From assembly GCA_965153455.1 (NCBI GenBank), contig OZ234503.1:13025118-13089117 (forward strand): a stretch of 64,000 bases of DNA, in the 5' to 3' direction. This document shows, piece after piece, positions 37,930 to 48,974 of the stretch. A program made the translations under genes and the position numbers. Numbering within the stretch: position 1 is the first letter of the stretch; the number at the start of each line of letters is the position of its first letter. The notes under the pieces are model-generated. The model worked only from the letters and a program-made list of their open reading frames with translations, did no database searches and was not told the origin of the DNA. Source of the DNA: Sphagnum compactum (Eukaryota > Bryophyta > Sphagnopsida > Sphagnales).

Positions 37930-38165
37930 GTGACGGGGGTTTTGGGGGGTGGGGGAGGGAGAGGCCGGTGAAGCAGCGGGTGATAGGTGACGGGGCGGGG
38001 GGGGGGGGGCCAGCACGGGGCGGGAAGTTAATTATATATAATAGGGGAACGGGGGGGGGGGATCAACAGGTTAAAGAATCAGAGTGGAAAATGCGAAGGA
38101 CGGGGGGGGGGTCGAAGGGGTAAAGAACCGGAGTGGGCAATGGGAAGGACCGGGCGGGGGGGAGC
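37930..38165 (+). repeat. G-rich cluster with many G-tracts
   Basis: Runs of 4-12 G recur about a dozen times within 235 bp. A short sequence around AAAGAAnCnGAGTGGnnAATG is repeated (38072 and 38123), each followed by AAGGAC and a G run. The strand asymmetry is extreme. It ends at GTGCATTATGCAC, a perfect palindrome (38174-38186). Confidence 0.8.
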
Positions 38166-38189
38166 TCGACGAGTGCATTATGCACCGGG

Positions 38190-39040
38190 TTCACACTAGT
38201 ATAAAGAAAAGAGGAAAGTATGGAGGAAAGTTGTGGGACAAGTAAGCAGTAAAAAGAGTATGTATTTTGATGCAATGACAAGTATATAAATCGTCAAAAA
38301 AGAGGGCACATGTATATTTGGACAAGAACCAACTTAATTTGCATAGCAAATCAAGGGTCGAGAAGATAAAAACGTTTTTATTCTTATAATGAGAAATGGT
38401 TGATGGATCCCCAAGTGTTTTATTGGTGTTTGGTTTCATTTATAATATGATAAAGTGTTAAGGAGAATAGTTCATATTATAATCAAATAAAACTTTGTTG
38501 TATTCATATAGTAGTTTTGGATTTCTTTTCTAAAAATGATAGGATATCCATTCTCTATTTACTTCTAGAGTAGGATGCATCTTGCTGCCACATGATGATA
38601 GTTGTTAATAAATGATAGTATAAATGAGGTAGGTTTGAAAATTGAAGTTTACAAGGTGAAAAAAGTTGTTGCAAATGGTAGGCAGCAGTTATAAAGGGTC
38701 TATAGGCCTTGCAAACAATAGGAGACATCTACAAAGTTCTATAGGTGTTGTACATGGGAGACAACAAATGTTGTAGGCCTACAGACCCATTATAATGGAT
38801 TATCCATCTTTGAATTAGGTATTTTAGAAGGTTTGGAAAGTAACCACCTTCCAATTCCCTCTCTTTTGCTCTTGTGCAAAACTCCTTCCTTATGGCTTTC
38901 ATTAGCAAGACTAATGTTTTGTGTGGACGATAGGACTGTCTTTAGAGGACAAATCCTTTTTATTTCATTACCTTTTACATGGAATATTGCGTATTGTAAT
39001 ATTTAGTTAGTAAATGTTAGTAGTTCCTTTGGAAGTAGAA
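38190..39040. other. AT-rich DNA without genes
   Basis: No coding or mobile-element signature was recognised. It lies within the 3-kb interruption of the hAT relic. Confidence 0.5.
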
Positions 39041-39130
39041 ACAACTTGCATTTATTTTTCCCTCGATATTACTTTCATAAGGATAGTAATGAAAGTAATG
39101 TCGAGGGATTGAAAATAAATGCAAGTTGTT
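39041..39130. repeat. Long hairpin (inverted repeat, about 38-bp arms, 10-nt loop)
   Basis: Left arm 39041-39078 (starts ACAACTTGCATTTATTTTTC) and right arm 39089-39129 (ends AAAATAAATGCAAGTTGT) are complementary apart from one mismatch and a 3-nt indel. The loop is 39079-39088. The right arm belongs to the resumed hAT-coding sequence; the left arm looks like an inverted copy of it. Confidence 0.9.
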
Positions 39131-39345
39131 TAGGGGCTGCATTTTCACCCTTTAACACACAATTGGTTTCAAATGTCGTTTTGGTTTCAAAGTTGTCAAA
39201 GTTTGTAAAGCTTGTGGAGATTGCCATTGTCATGGTTGTAAGTAGCATGGAAGAAGAGAGGAACTTTTCATGGTTAGTTTCATGAAATCTAAGCTTTGTA
39301 ATCACTTGATGACACACTTTGACTTGGTGGTTCAAATTTAAAATT
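39095..39345 (+). mobile_element. hAT C-terminal dimerisation domain relic
   Basis: Reads SPFNTQLVSNVVLVSKLSKF, then VKLVEIAIVMVVSSMEEERN. After one change in phase comes MKSKLCNHLMTHFDLVVQ. This is the hAT dimerisation pattern (KLAEIA.V..GSVEDER.FS...MKSKLRNRL..HL). It continues the relic at 34160-36110. Confidence 0.72.
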
Positions 39346-42300
39346 TTTTTACAAGCTAGCTAGCTCTATAGAGATTTTCCCCTTTTACATAAGAATTGAA
39401 GACTCGGGAAAGGAGAAGTTGCATTATGGAGAACAGTAGTTAGGTGGTTAGAAATATGGCCCCCCATAGTCCTATTAGTTTTGTATTAACATTAACAAGT
39501 GTCGAAATATGGTTTTTTGTGTCACATTTTGTAAGTGCAAGGCTAGGGTATTTTTGTACCACATTTTGCAATGTCTATGCCCTACTTTTAGGGCAATTTG
39601 GGTGGGGGAAACTAAAAACTTAGGTTGGACTTTATTCTAGCAACTTGATTGTGTAGTCATGACATTTGCATGCCTTTGTTTCCTTGTAAATGTTTTTTGG
39701 GGATTTGATTTTTAAGTTTGGGTGAAGTGTTTGGGTCTTTGCAAGTTGTTGATTTGTGGACAGAAGTTATAACAAATTTGACACCCATCATAATACAATA
39801 AATTAACAAATTGCAAGTCGTTGGCATTCTAAGGTGGCTTGTTTTGTGTAAATCCTCTTACACTTTAGTTGGTGAAAATCTTTAAATGGATTGGGGTTAA
39901 ACCCCTTTGGAAGAGATCCCTAAGTCATTTTAGGACTTGGGCAAATGTTGTAAATTGTGTAAGGTGTGTTTTCTTGCTGTTTATCTGAAAATGTTTGATT
40001 TCCTTCTTAAATATTTGGTGTATAAATATGCAATTAGGGCTTCCTTAATTTTCAAAACTAAAAGTGACCAAACAAAAATAAAGAAGAACATTGCAATTTT
40101 TATTCTTGGACAAAACTAGATTCGTATGTATTAACCTTGAGTTTTTTTGTGATTTAAAGTGATTAACCAAATGTATGGCTTTTATGATGGATGTTTACAA
40201 AAGTGAGTAATGCCAATAACTTTCTATCATCAATTTGGGGTCCTTGATGGCTATTACTTCATGCATGTTTAAGTTGGTTTTGGATGAATTTGTGTTCTAA
40301 CTTAAAGTTTTTTTGAAGTTCTACTAATAAGGTTATTGATTTTTCAAGACATTCTTTTAAAGTTTGAATGGTGGGACATGCAACTTTAAATACCTTATTG
40401 AGTATAACGGTGGAATCAAGTTGGTTTGGAGATGTTCATTTAACTATGGTTGTAGTGAAGCTCATGTATTGGGTAGCAATTTTAACATGCATTGTTGATA
40501 AATATAAATAAGAAATGCCCTCATATAACTATACTACAACTTCATCACTAACTTTGAAAGTAAGATCAACCTACTAAAACTTGTTCATTTTGTTCATATT
40601 TTGTCACTCCAATATCTTGAAAGAGAGGTTGTCATATAATACCTTGAGAATGTGATTGACAAGCTTTGGAATTGTAGTCAAAGGTGGATGCAAGAATCTA
40701 TTCTCTTTGTGAAAATGCAACTTGTTGCATTTAAGTTGTAGGGTGGTGAGTAACAAAAGTGCAAGAAATATTTATAGGAGGGGAAAGCCACATTAGAGAG
40801 CACGACTAATGTGGACTCACTAATTCACACAAATGTTCATTGAGGTTGTTCACAATAGCACAAGTCAAGGCAAAAGTTTGTTGAATTTTACAAGAGCACA
40901 CTTTTTGTGATGTTGATTGATGTTTGATTATAACCACTATTGTAACCTTTGTTGTGTAGTTGTCCATTTGAGAATATAACCATCCTTTCAAGTTTGATTC
41001 TAGTGAAGACAAAACTATCAATGGCTGATGTAAAACATCTTCTAATCGAAAGTCTTTTGATATTTGAAGGTCAAGAGTTTAGAATTGTGTTTTAAGCTTC
41101 ACATTTGAATTGACTTTGGAGAGGAGTGTTAGACCATCACAAACGTAATGATTGAATCCTCATTGCTTTCCCCAATAAGACTAATATTTAATCTAATGAA
41201 AGTACATTTGATTGAGGGGTAAGTAGTGCATTGTCTCATGGGAACAACATCTTGATATGGGAATTTCATAAATTATTATGCTAAAAGCAAGGCTTAATAA
41301 CTAATTGTAAAAAATGCACACAACATTGTTGGCATTTGAAGAAGATGTTAATCCTTGTATCTTTGCTTAGAAATTATGCACAAATTGTAACCATATTGTA
41401 GCACAAATTTTTCCTTGTGCATAAGTTGCATGCCTATATCTTCATATGTTCATTGGTGTCACACAATTTTCTTCACACACGTTTGATTAGTAGCAATCTC
41501 CTTGCTTGTATCTTCAATTAGGCCATACAAGAACCTTCACATTATGAGGATCCATGTTGCCAACAAAGTACTGCTTGCAGAATAATTTGTGATAAACATT
41601 TCACACATTTGAAGCTACTATAACCACCTATGATACATATTGTAAAACCTGCTTGCCACTGATTTCAATAAATAGAGGTTGGAAAGTGCAAATGACCAAC
41701 CTTTAAAAAAATGGAAAAGAAACATTAATTGGCATGATTGGTTTTTCTATTACTATTTACATGAGTTTGTACTTGAGACGTTTGTGATGTTATTGGATTT
41801 GTCAATCCTCAAACAGTTGAGCAGAGTAAAAACACTCCTGGGGATATTGAATTTTGTAAGTTTTATCATTGGAAATTAATTAAAAATTAAAAATGGATTT
41901 TACACAAGGAAGAGTCCTCTGAATTTGCCAATTTATAGTAAACAAATCCTTGGAAAGTAGGAAGCAAGCAGCTGAGGAGAGCTCTATCATTAGGACCTTG
42001 ATCACACTTGGGCTAATAGCACAGGCTACTAATTGTTGTCACTGAAAATTCAACTAAATCATACAAACTAGTTTTGGAAGGAGAAATTAATTGGGTAACA
42101 AGTTCAACACTTGGGCCAATGGCATATAGGCCACACTAGATAGTTTACATTGAGCATGAGCAAATGGTCAATGACTGTTGTTTCATTACATTTTGTTACC
42201 AACAATTCCAGAAGGTAGTTGACTTCAAGTCTCAAAGGGTGTCCCTGAGTTATGTCCAAAGTAAAGTCCCAACAACAACTTTGAGAAAGTCTAACATTTA

Positions 42301-42899
42301 GACTTGAGCAGGCTTTTTTTAGTCATGAGTCATTATGTACTACTCCCTGCGAGCAATCAAGAGCAGTATATGATAGATATCCAAGGGAATTGACAAGTGG
42401 CCTTTGTAGCCATCAGGAGTATGTGGGATCTTTATGGCACTCAGCACTAAACAGATGCAACAAATTATTAGAACCAGCATGGGGCTGGAGGTTACTCCAC
42501 AATACATATATATTCTGTATTTGCATCATGTTCATGTGAATCTGCCGAATGGTCTTGTGAAAATCCATAGTGATCATGTGGATTTTGCAGAATGGTCTTG
42601 TAAATAATAGGTCTCCTCCATTTTGATTTGTAAAAGGGGACTAGAAAGAGAGCAACAAATTTTGAAAAAAAATATAGTCACATGAAAACCAACTGTTACT
42701 GTTTTTAAATGGTCTTCTAAAATTGGACTGGAGTGGACCCATTTCAAACATAGTGACAGAAGGTCCAGATAAGAGTAGGTAGCACATAATAAATGCAAAA
42801 TGGACACTACCCATTGCCAAGACACTAGATACTAGACCAAACCGACTTTGGAAAACAGACCAAGAAAACATCCAGTTCAAGCTGCTTCCCTAGGATTTT
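39346..42899. other. AT-rich intergenic DNA; no gene seen
   Basis: Scanned on both strands. Only short chance frames are present, none like a known family, and no inverted ends or simple-sequence arrays stand out. Confidence 0.5.
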
Positions 42900-43205
42900 C
42901 TCAACCTCAGTAACTGGACCTGGACCTCCTCATCTCCTTTCTTCCAGCTTTCTAAGGATTATCTGAACCCCAGTAACTCGACCTGGACCTCCTCATCTCC
43001 TTGCTTCAGGCTTCCCAAGGATTTCGTAACCTCAGTAACTGGACCTGGACCTGCTAATCTGCTGGCTTCCGGGTTTCCAACGATTTGTCCTGGAGCTCAG
43101 CAACTGGACCTGGACACTCCTCAGCTGCTTGGTTCCAGCTTTCCAAGGATTTGGTATATAGCTCAAAATCTGGACCTGGACCTGGACCTGGACCTCCTCA
43201 GCTGC
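42900..43205. repeat. 62-65-bp minisatellite upstream of the kiwellin gene
   Basis: Five copies of a unit built on CAGTAACTGGACCTGGACCT, then CCTCATCTCCTTGCTTC and TTTCCAAGGAT, with phase points at 42912, 42975, 43037, 43102 and 43167. The last unit contains four successive TGGACC hexamers. Confidence 0.9.
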
Positions 43206-43874
43206 TGGCTTGCTCGCTTGCACAATACCTCTTGTTGCAGAAGCTTCTGCTGCTACTGTTGTGGCTGTTGTCTCTGAATTGCAAGTGTCTGTAAGTTTGC
43301 ACAAGATTACCTCCTGTTGTAGAATCTGCTGCTGTTGCTGCTCCTGGTGTTTTGTCACTCAAAATTGCTGCAAGTGTCTCCAGAGGTTCGGCTTTATGGA
43401 AGGACTCAGTGGTTCTTGAAACTGCTGCTGCTACTTCATACGGTCGCATTTGTTGTTGCACTGCACATATCTACACTGCTGACAGTTGCACCCTCGCAGG
43501 TAGATTTCTTCCCATCTGATCTCACTCCCTGCAAGTGCAAAATAAAAGTCTCGGCTAGCAGAGACAAACTTTGTTTTTGTGTGGAATTTCACGCAGCCGT
43601 TGTTTTTGTGCCGTGATCCTGCAGCGCTGGTAGGTAATTCAGTGAAGCTTTAGACATCCTTCTTCCATTTGTCAGTGTTTTTTTTTCGGGGTTCCGAGTA
43701 CTCAACACACAAGAAATCCCCAGTTAGAAGATGGCAAGGAAATTGATGGTGGCAATTACTCCTCCTCCTTGTCCAAGTTTCTGGATCGCAAGCAGGCTTG
43801 TGACTGTTGTTTTCTGGATTCGCAGCTAATTTCTGAACAGGAGGTTGACGCTGTGCAGAGTGTTGAGAAGACAA
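43206..43874 (+). promoter_or_regulatory. Presumed kiwellin promoter and leader
   Basis: Rich in GCTGCTG/CTGTTG words, without a convincing TATA box. Open frames on both strands follow from this composition. Confidence 0.35.
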
Positions 43875-45789
43875 ATGGGTTGTCGACGCAGCTTTACTCT
43901 CATCTTCAATTTATTGGTTCTCATTTTCATCATCGCTCAAACCTCCGCGAATGCTTCAAGTGGGTGCGGTAGTGGAGATTGCGGAGGAAGGGGAAGAACA
44001 GGCGGAGGAGGCGGCGGCGGCGGCGGTGGGGGAGGAGGAGGAGGAGGAGGAGGTGGGGGTGGGGGTGGGGGTGAAGGTGGATGGTTTGGAGTTTGTGGGG
44101 ATTTTTGCGAGAGAGAAAACGATTGCACAGGAATGCTATCATGCATCGACGAGCAATGTAGCGACGATCCAGACATGGGTACCCACATCTGCGAAGCCCG
44201 GAAAGCTCATGACGATTGCAAACCCTTTGGCTATCTCAGGCTAGGACCTGACGCAATACCATCATCTGTGGATTGCCAAGACTCAAACCTCACCAAGTGC
44301 TGCTGTAAGAGCGGCCATCTCTATCCGCAATTCGCTTGCTCTCCTCCTGTCTCCAATTTCACCAAAGGAATCCTCACCTTGAGAACCTTCAAACCTCTCA
44401 GCAACAATCGTTCCAGATGTGGCGCACCAGCTCCAGATGATCACTCCGGTAATGATCCTCTCCCAATGTTCCACTACCTACCAACTGTGCTGTGTTTTCG
44501 GTTTCGCTGGTTAGAACCGCCGGTTCTCGTTAGTAGAAACCGAACCGGAACTGGGTCTGGTTAGTAGAAACCGAATCAGAACCGGGTCTGAATAGTAGAA
44601 GCCCGACCGGAACTGGGTCTGTTTATTAGAAACTGAACCGGAACCGGGTCTGATCAGTATAAGCTGGACTGGAACTGGGTCTGGTTAGTGGAAGCCGGAC
44701 CAGAACCGGGTCTAGTTACTAGAAACCGGACCAGAACCAGGTCTGAGTAGTAGGAGCTGGACTGGAACTGGGTCTGGTTAGTAAAGCTGGACGGGAACCA
44801 GGTATGGTTAGTAGAAACCAAATGGATCCGGGTCTGCTTAATAGAAACCAGACCGGAACTGGGCGTGATTTTGGGTCTGGTTCAGGAACCAGAATCAGGT
44901 CTAAAACTGAACCCGGTTCTGAAGCTGGAACCAAACCTAGACCTGGTTTTCGAACCAGAACTGGAATTTGGGAAAAAAAGTATGGAACCTACCAAGGTGC
45001 TAACGGGAGGTTAACTGGTAGTTAATTGCTGGTTCTGGACCTGGTTACCTGGAACTGGACTGGAACCGGTTCTGATCGCCAGAACTGGAATTGGAGCTGA
45101 AACCGGAATTAATCCTCCCCCCCCCCCCGCCTGAACCGGACCAGAACCAGACCCCAGGTTCCATTTTGTTTGTGGAACCAGAACTGGAACCCCTCTATTT
45201 TTTAAAGAACCGGGACCGGAGGCTCTTGATAAAAGTCAAGAACCGCCCAACACTGCCATATGTTGATTCTCATAACAGATTCTTCTTCTTGTCTGCAAAA
45301 TCTTCATGGAGATCGGAAATGTTTGAAGTGGGTCATGGTTTTCTTGCTTGCATTTTGTTTGTCTTTGCAGTTTTGTATGGCGATGGGGATGGTGATGAGG
45401 GGAGGAAGAAGAAGTTGGTGTCTTTGTCGACTGGGTGGTTTGAGAAAGGGAGGCGGTGTCTCAAGCAGGTTGAAATCAAGGGAAATGGGAAGACAACAGT
45501 TGCACTTGTCGTTGATGAGTGCGATACGCAGAATGGGTGTGATGAGGAAAGTGCATACCAGCCTCCTTGTCCACTCCCCAACATTGTGTCTGCCTCCAAA
45601 GCTGTTTGGACTGCACTGGGAGTCCTGACATGTGACGATGATGATGGCAGCAGCTGCTCCTCTGATCCCCGATTCGGTTGGATGGATGTCACTTGGTCAG
45701 ACATAATTGATGATGTTCATGAGGATCAAGCTGCTAACCTCCACCTCTCGGCAGCATCAGGTACTTCAAGATTGCAAGGATGGATCTAA
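43875..45789 (+). CDS. Kiwellin (secreted cysteine-rich defence protein) with poly-Gly insert
   Basis: Exons 43875-44448 and 45371-45789 join in phase 1 to give 330 aa. Residues 1-27 are a signal peptide (hydrophobic [17 protein letters not shown]). A Gly-rich stretch with about 27 uninterrupted or nearly uninterrupted Gly follows. Next comes the kissper-like Cys module ([23 protein letters not shown]) and the double-psi beta-barrel core: [69 protein letters not shown]. Kiwellins are apoplastic; maize KWL1 is known to bind and block a chorismate mutase secreted by a smut fungus. The start is the first ATG before the signal peptide. After TWSD the frame runs on about 30 residues more than usual, so the 3' end may be further spliced (a GT follows GCATCAG at 45760). 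Intron 1 is largely a mobile-element/minisatellite block. Confidence 0.9.
44001..44085 (+). repeat. In-frame GGN array coding poly-glycine
   Basis: GGC/GGA/GGG/GGT codons repeat almost without break inside kiwellin exon 1. The opposite strand gives an open poly-proline frame, which is only its shadow. Copy number is likely to vary between individuals. Confidence 0.9.
44490..45255. mobile_element. hAT-like non-autonomous element in the kiwellin intron
   Basis: The right end AGAACCGCCCAACACTG (45239-45255) is, in reverse, CAGTGTTGGGCGGTTCT, the same terminal sequence as the complete hAT element at 51867. The proposed left end CTGTGTTTTCGGTTTCG at 44490 is a weaker match. No matching 8-bp target duplication was found (right flank CCATATGT). 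GAACCGG/GGTTCTG words fill the interior. Confidence 0.5.
44520..44870. repeat. 31-bp minisatellite in the kiwellin intron
   Basis: GGGTCTG-type phase points at 44553, 44584, 44615, 44646, 44677, 44708, 44739 and 44770 are spaced exactly 31 bp. About 11 copies of a unit like GAACCGGGTCTG then GTTAGTAGAAACCG. A C12 run follows at 45117-45128. Confidence 0.95.
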
Positions 45790-47415
45790 AATCACTTGGG
45801 TCAGGTCACAAAATGCTCATGATCTGATCAAGTGAGTAGCCTTAAATCTGCATGAGCAGCTTGACGAATGTTTGTGGACTTGATGATCGAGAAGTCTTGC
45901 TTTCTGCATCATCAGCTTGAAGAATCATTTGAAGATTGGATCATATATCACTTGGACCTTAAGACCCTTCATGATGATCAAATGAGTCTTGTTTCTGCAT
46001 CAGATTATGCCTGAAGATTGGAAGAAATGGGTTTAGGGTTTATCACTTGATCAAGTGCCAGACTTCCAACATTCTTCCAGTGTGTGCTTTCTGCATCAGC
46101 TTGAAGATCAGAAGAGCACTAGGTAGACCTGTGCTTATGCTGTAAGTTTCAGGAGTTTTTTTTTTTGTTTTGTTTGTTTTTTTTTTTTTTTGGGTGTGTG
46201 TGGGAAGGAAGGAAGAAAAGTTTGGAGAAATATAATGCACTATTAAGCAAAATGGTGGTTGCAAATAGTTGAGCAATAGTATCTCTGAAACTAAATGGGT
46301 ATTGAATATTTGAGCTTGATGTTGTACTGTGATAACCACAAGGGTTTGTGTCCAGCAATCTGACACCTTCAAACTTTGGAGATGAATTGGACTCAAATGT
46401 TTCTCTAATTTTCAAGTTTCTTGACATGCTCCAGTATTCTTATGCAAAGGGATTGTTGAGTTGGAGGTGGGCCAGTAATGTAATCTGTGTTTGTCTGTGT
46501 TTCCTTTTAGAAATTTGGAAGCAATCAAATCAAGCTTGCATGCATGATTTGTATCTCACCGAACTAATTCTGATCTCCATCCTTTGGGATAACCATTTAC
46601 AGAATAGACATAGACAAGTATAAGTGGACATCGATTTTTTATATTGTTGTTGGTAACTCCCAGCTGGTGTTGTAATGATATGCTCATTTTGTGTACAGGA
46701 AGGACTGAGAAGGGGGATGTTCTGAGGATGAGGGCCCTGTGCAAGGTGGGAAAACTGAGCACAGGACTTGAATTCCCAGAACAGTTCTGTACGAGGTCCT
46801 TACTGGTGCAAAGAACTGGTAGAATTTTTCTAGCAAAAGTACCACAAAGGCTACTACTATGACTACTTGAAGATGTTCAATTCTCAATTTTCTTCCAAGG
46901 AAATCTTGGACATTCCTCTTGATTGCCAGTCCCAGCCAAGGGACAAAGAAACTACTAAGATCTGATCAATCTTTTCTTCCAATGAATTTTGCAACCCTCT
47001 CTTGGTTGCCATACCTTACACTTCAGTGGTCTGGTTTGTATGACCAGGAATTTGTTGAGCTGAACCTGGGCTGTACAGGTGGGTATGTTGTTGCATTTCT
47101 ATGTTGTTGCAGGGTTGCAAACTTTGATGATCAGTGGATGATGATAAAATAAAACATACCGAATGGGTTTTGGTGTAACAAGAACACCCAAAAGAAAAAA
47201 ACCCCCTAATTCTCCTTACTTTAAATACATACTTCAAACAGCGGTCCTTGAAAGTTTTTAAAGAACCCAAAGCTGGCAGTTACATATGCGATTCCGATAC
47301 TTCAAAAAAATTGCATACATAATCAAGTGGAAGTTCTTTTGATTTCAAGAATTTTCAAAAATTCAGAACTGGAGGTAAATAGGCTGGTGAACAAAGACTC
47401 AAGAAAACAAAGGAG
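45790..47415. other. Kiwellin 3' flank and intergenic DNA
   Basis: TTTCTGCATCAGCTTGAAGA-like words recur near 45900, 45995 and 46090 (spacing about 90-95 bp). A T-rich run occupies 46155-46190. Frames at 46348-46862 are short and not recognisable. No gene is called. Confidence 0.45.
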
Positions 47416-47423
47416 GTTGAATC

Positions 47424-48326
47424 TAGTGTTGTGTGTGTAAAAATGGTTTAGGACTTCCACTCAATGTAAGTGGAAATCTCATAATGAAATTTATTTATGT
47501 TTCATATAAGTGTTTAATATCCATCTATATTCATGTAAGTGTAAATGAAGAACACAAGACATCTAAATGTGAAACTGTGTAAATCTATTTTATGCCATAT
47601 TGAACAATGTAAATCTGAAAATAAATATATTTGTATGATTTTACATGACTTTGTAAAACAAAGTAAAAAATGTGAATTTTACTTGGAGAGGGGGGAGATT
47701 TTATAATGTGTTTCGTGATAGGCCAATGAAAGGACCATCAAAACATTTGTGTTTTGGAATGCATTATAACTAATTAAATTAATTAATATAATCACAATAT
47801 GTACCTAAGTTCTTGTAAAAGCTACAATAAATAATATTCAATAATAAATATTATTTTTGAATACTTATTATAAAAGTAATAGTAATAATAAAAGTTGTAC
47901 TCAATCAATGAGGTGAGGCAAAATGTGCATTCAAGATATTTTTTGGAATAACACCACTATAGTCTCATGTTAGTAAAAAATGTGAATGTTTGGGGAATGT
48001 CAAAATATCATGAATTTTTGTGGATGGTCAATCAAAGTGACCCATTGCAAAAAAAAAAAAGTTGAACTTTGGTATGCACCCACAACTAATTAATATGGAT
48101 TTGCAAGAAGGTATGGTCATTAAGGATATATAATATTTACACTTACATGCCTTAAAATATTTACTTGGGGTAGCGTAAGTGCATTTGACAAATATTTACA
48201 TTGACCTTTGTAAAAAATAATACTAGACATCACAACAATATAAATATAGGTGTATGTAAATTATTTACACTTAAAATGAGATTTACATGTTGTATATACG
48301 GCTATTGTCACTTACACACAACACTA
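47424..48326. mobile_element. Non-autonomous hAT-type element, 903 bp, exact 8-bp TSD
   Basis: Both ends read inward as TAGTGTTGTGTGT. The flanks are GTTGAATC at 47416-47423 and GTTGAATC at 48327-48334, an exact 8-bp target-site duplication as made by hAT transposases. Inside, words such as ATGTAAGTG and GTAAAT recur near both ends in opposite orientation, a typical subterminal arrangement. There is no coding sequence, so it must have been moved by a transposase from elsewhere. The exact duplication suggests a fairly recent insertion. Confidence 0.85.
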
Positions 48327-48334
48327 GTTGAATC

Positions 48335-48840
48335 CTCACACATTGTTTCTTTGCTTTTGAAAGTCAAAGAATATTTGTAACTCTTCACCTAGTGTTTCCA
48401 ATGTTAAAATAAATTGCTCAATTTGATAAAAAAATGGGGAAGATATGAGATGTTTGGTGTCACGTGTTTCAATCTTTAATGATTGGTGAATTAAAATAGA
48501 TTAAGATTTCAAGCTTAAAATGTTCGATCATTGCATTTTTGTCTCTAAAATACAAAGAAAGTTTGTAAAGCCTTATTTGGTGCACCCATTAAGTTTTATT
48601 TCACTAAAAATACACTAAAAATGAACGAGGAAAATATGAGGCTGGAACTAAAGAGAGAACTGTAAAAGTTAATTTTTCAAAATTTTTGAAGCAAACTATC
48701 ATTCATCCTCTTCCAGTGTTTTTTGCATTGCTCCTTCACTTCTGACACTCAAGGAACATTTGTAGCTCTTTAGTTTTTGTGTCCAATGACACAAAAATCG
48801 CTCAATTTGATTAAGGAATGAGAAAAATATTGAAAATTGT
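48335..48840. repeat. Diverged direct duplication, about 390 bp apart
   Basis: 48335-48445 and 48712-48830 share TTGyATTxxTxxTTxA, AGTCAAAGAAyATTTGTA, CTCTTxAx and ATyGCTCAATTTGAT in the same order. No open frame is conserved between the copies. Confidence 0.5.
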
Positions 48841-48860
48841 TCGATAATAGGTATGTGTTT

Positions 48861-48974
48861 GATGATGGGCGGTTCTAACCTGATGATAACTGGAAGTTCT
48901 TTTGATATCAAGAATTTTCAAAAGCCCAGAACCGGAGGTTATAACAAAATCAAAGAACAGCCAGGTCAACACTG
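48861..48974. mobile_element. Short element with hAT-like ends
   Basis: Begins GATGATGGGCGGTTCTAACC and ends AAGAACAGCCAGGTCAACAC then TG, resembling decayed inverted ends of the CAGTGTTGGGCGGTTCT family. GTTTGA occurs at both flanks. Its inner part (TTCTTTTGATATCAAGAATT, a palindrome-like word) also occurs at 47336, so related DNA is present twice. Confidence 0.4.

Noticed and set aside
43937-44188. Minus-strand poly-proline frame that looks extensin-like
   Set aside because: It is the complement of the GGN array in kiwellin exon 1; the kiwellin frame carries the signal peptide and the family motifs.
45091-45789. Separate gene starting at 45091 or 45319
   Set aside because: The part from 45371 is the second half of the kiwellin domain and joins exon 1 in phase; the part before it is intron and minisatellite.
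47330-48935. LTR retrotransposon bounded by the TTCTTTTGATxTCAAGAATT repeats at 47336 and 48897
   Set aside because: The shared piece is only about 45 bp, there is no TG...CA boundary or primer-binding site, and the interior is better explained by the 903-bp element with its own target duplication.
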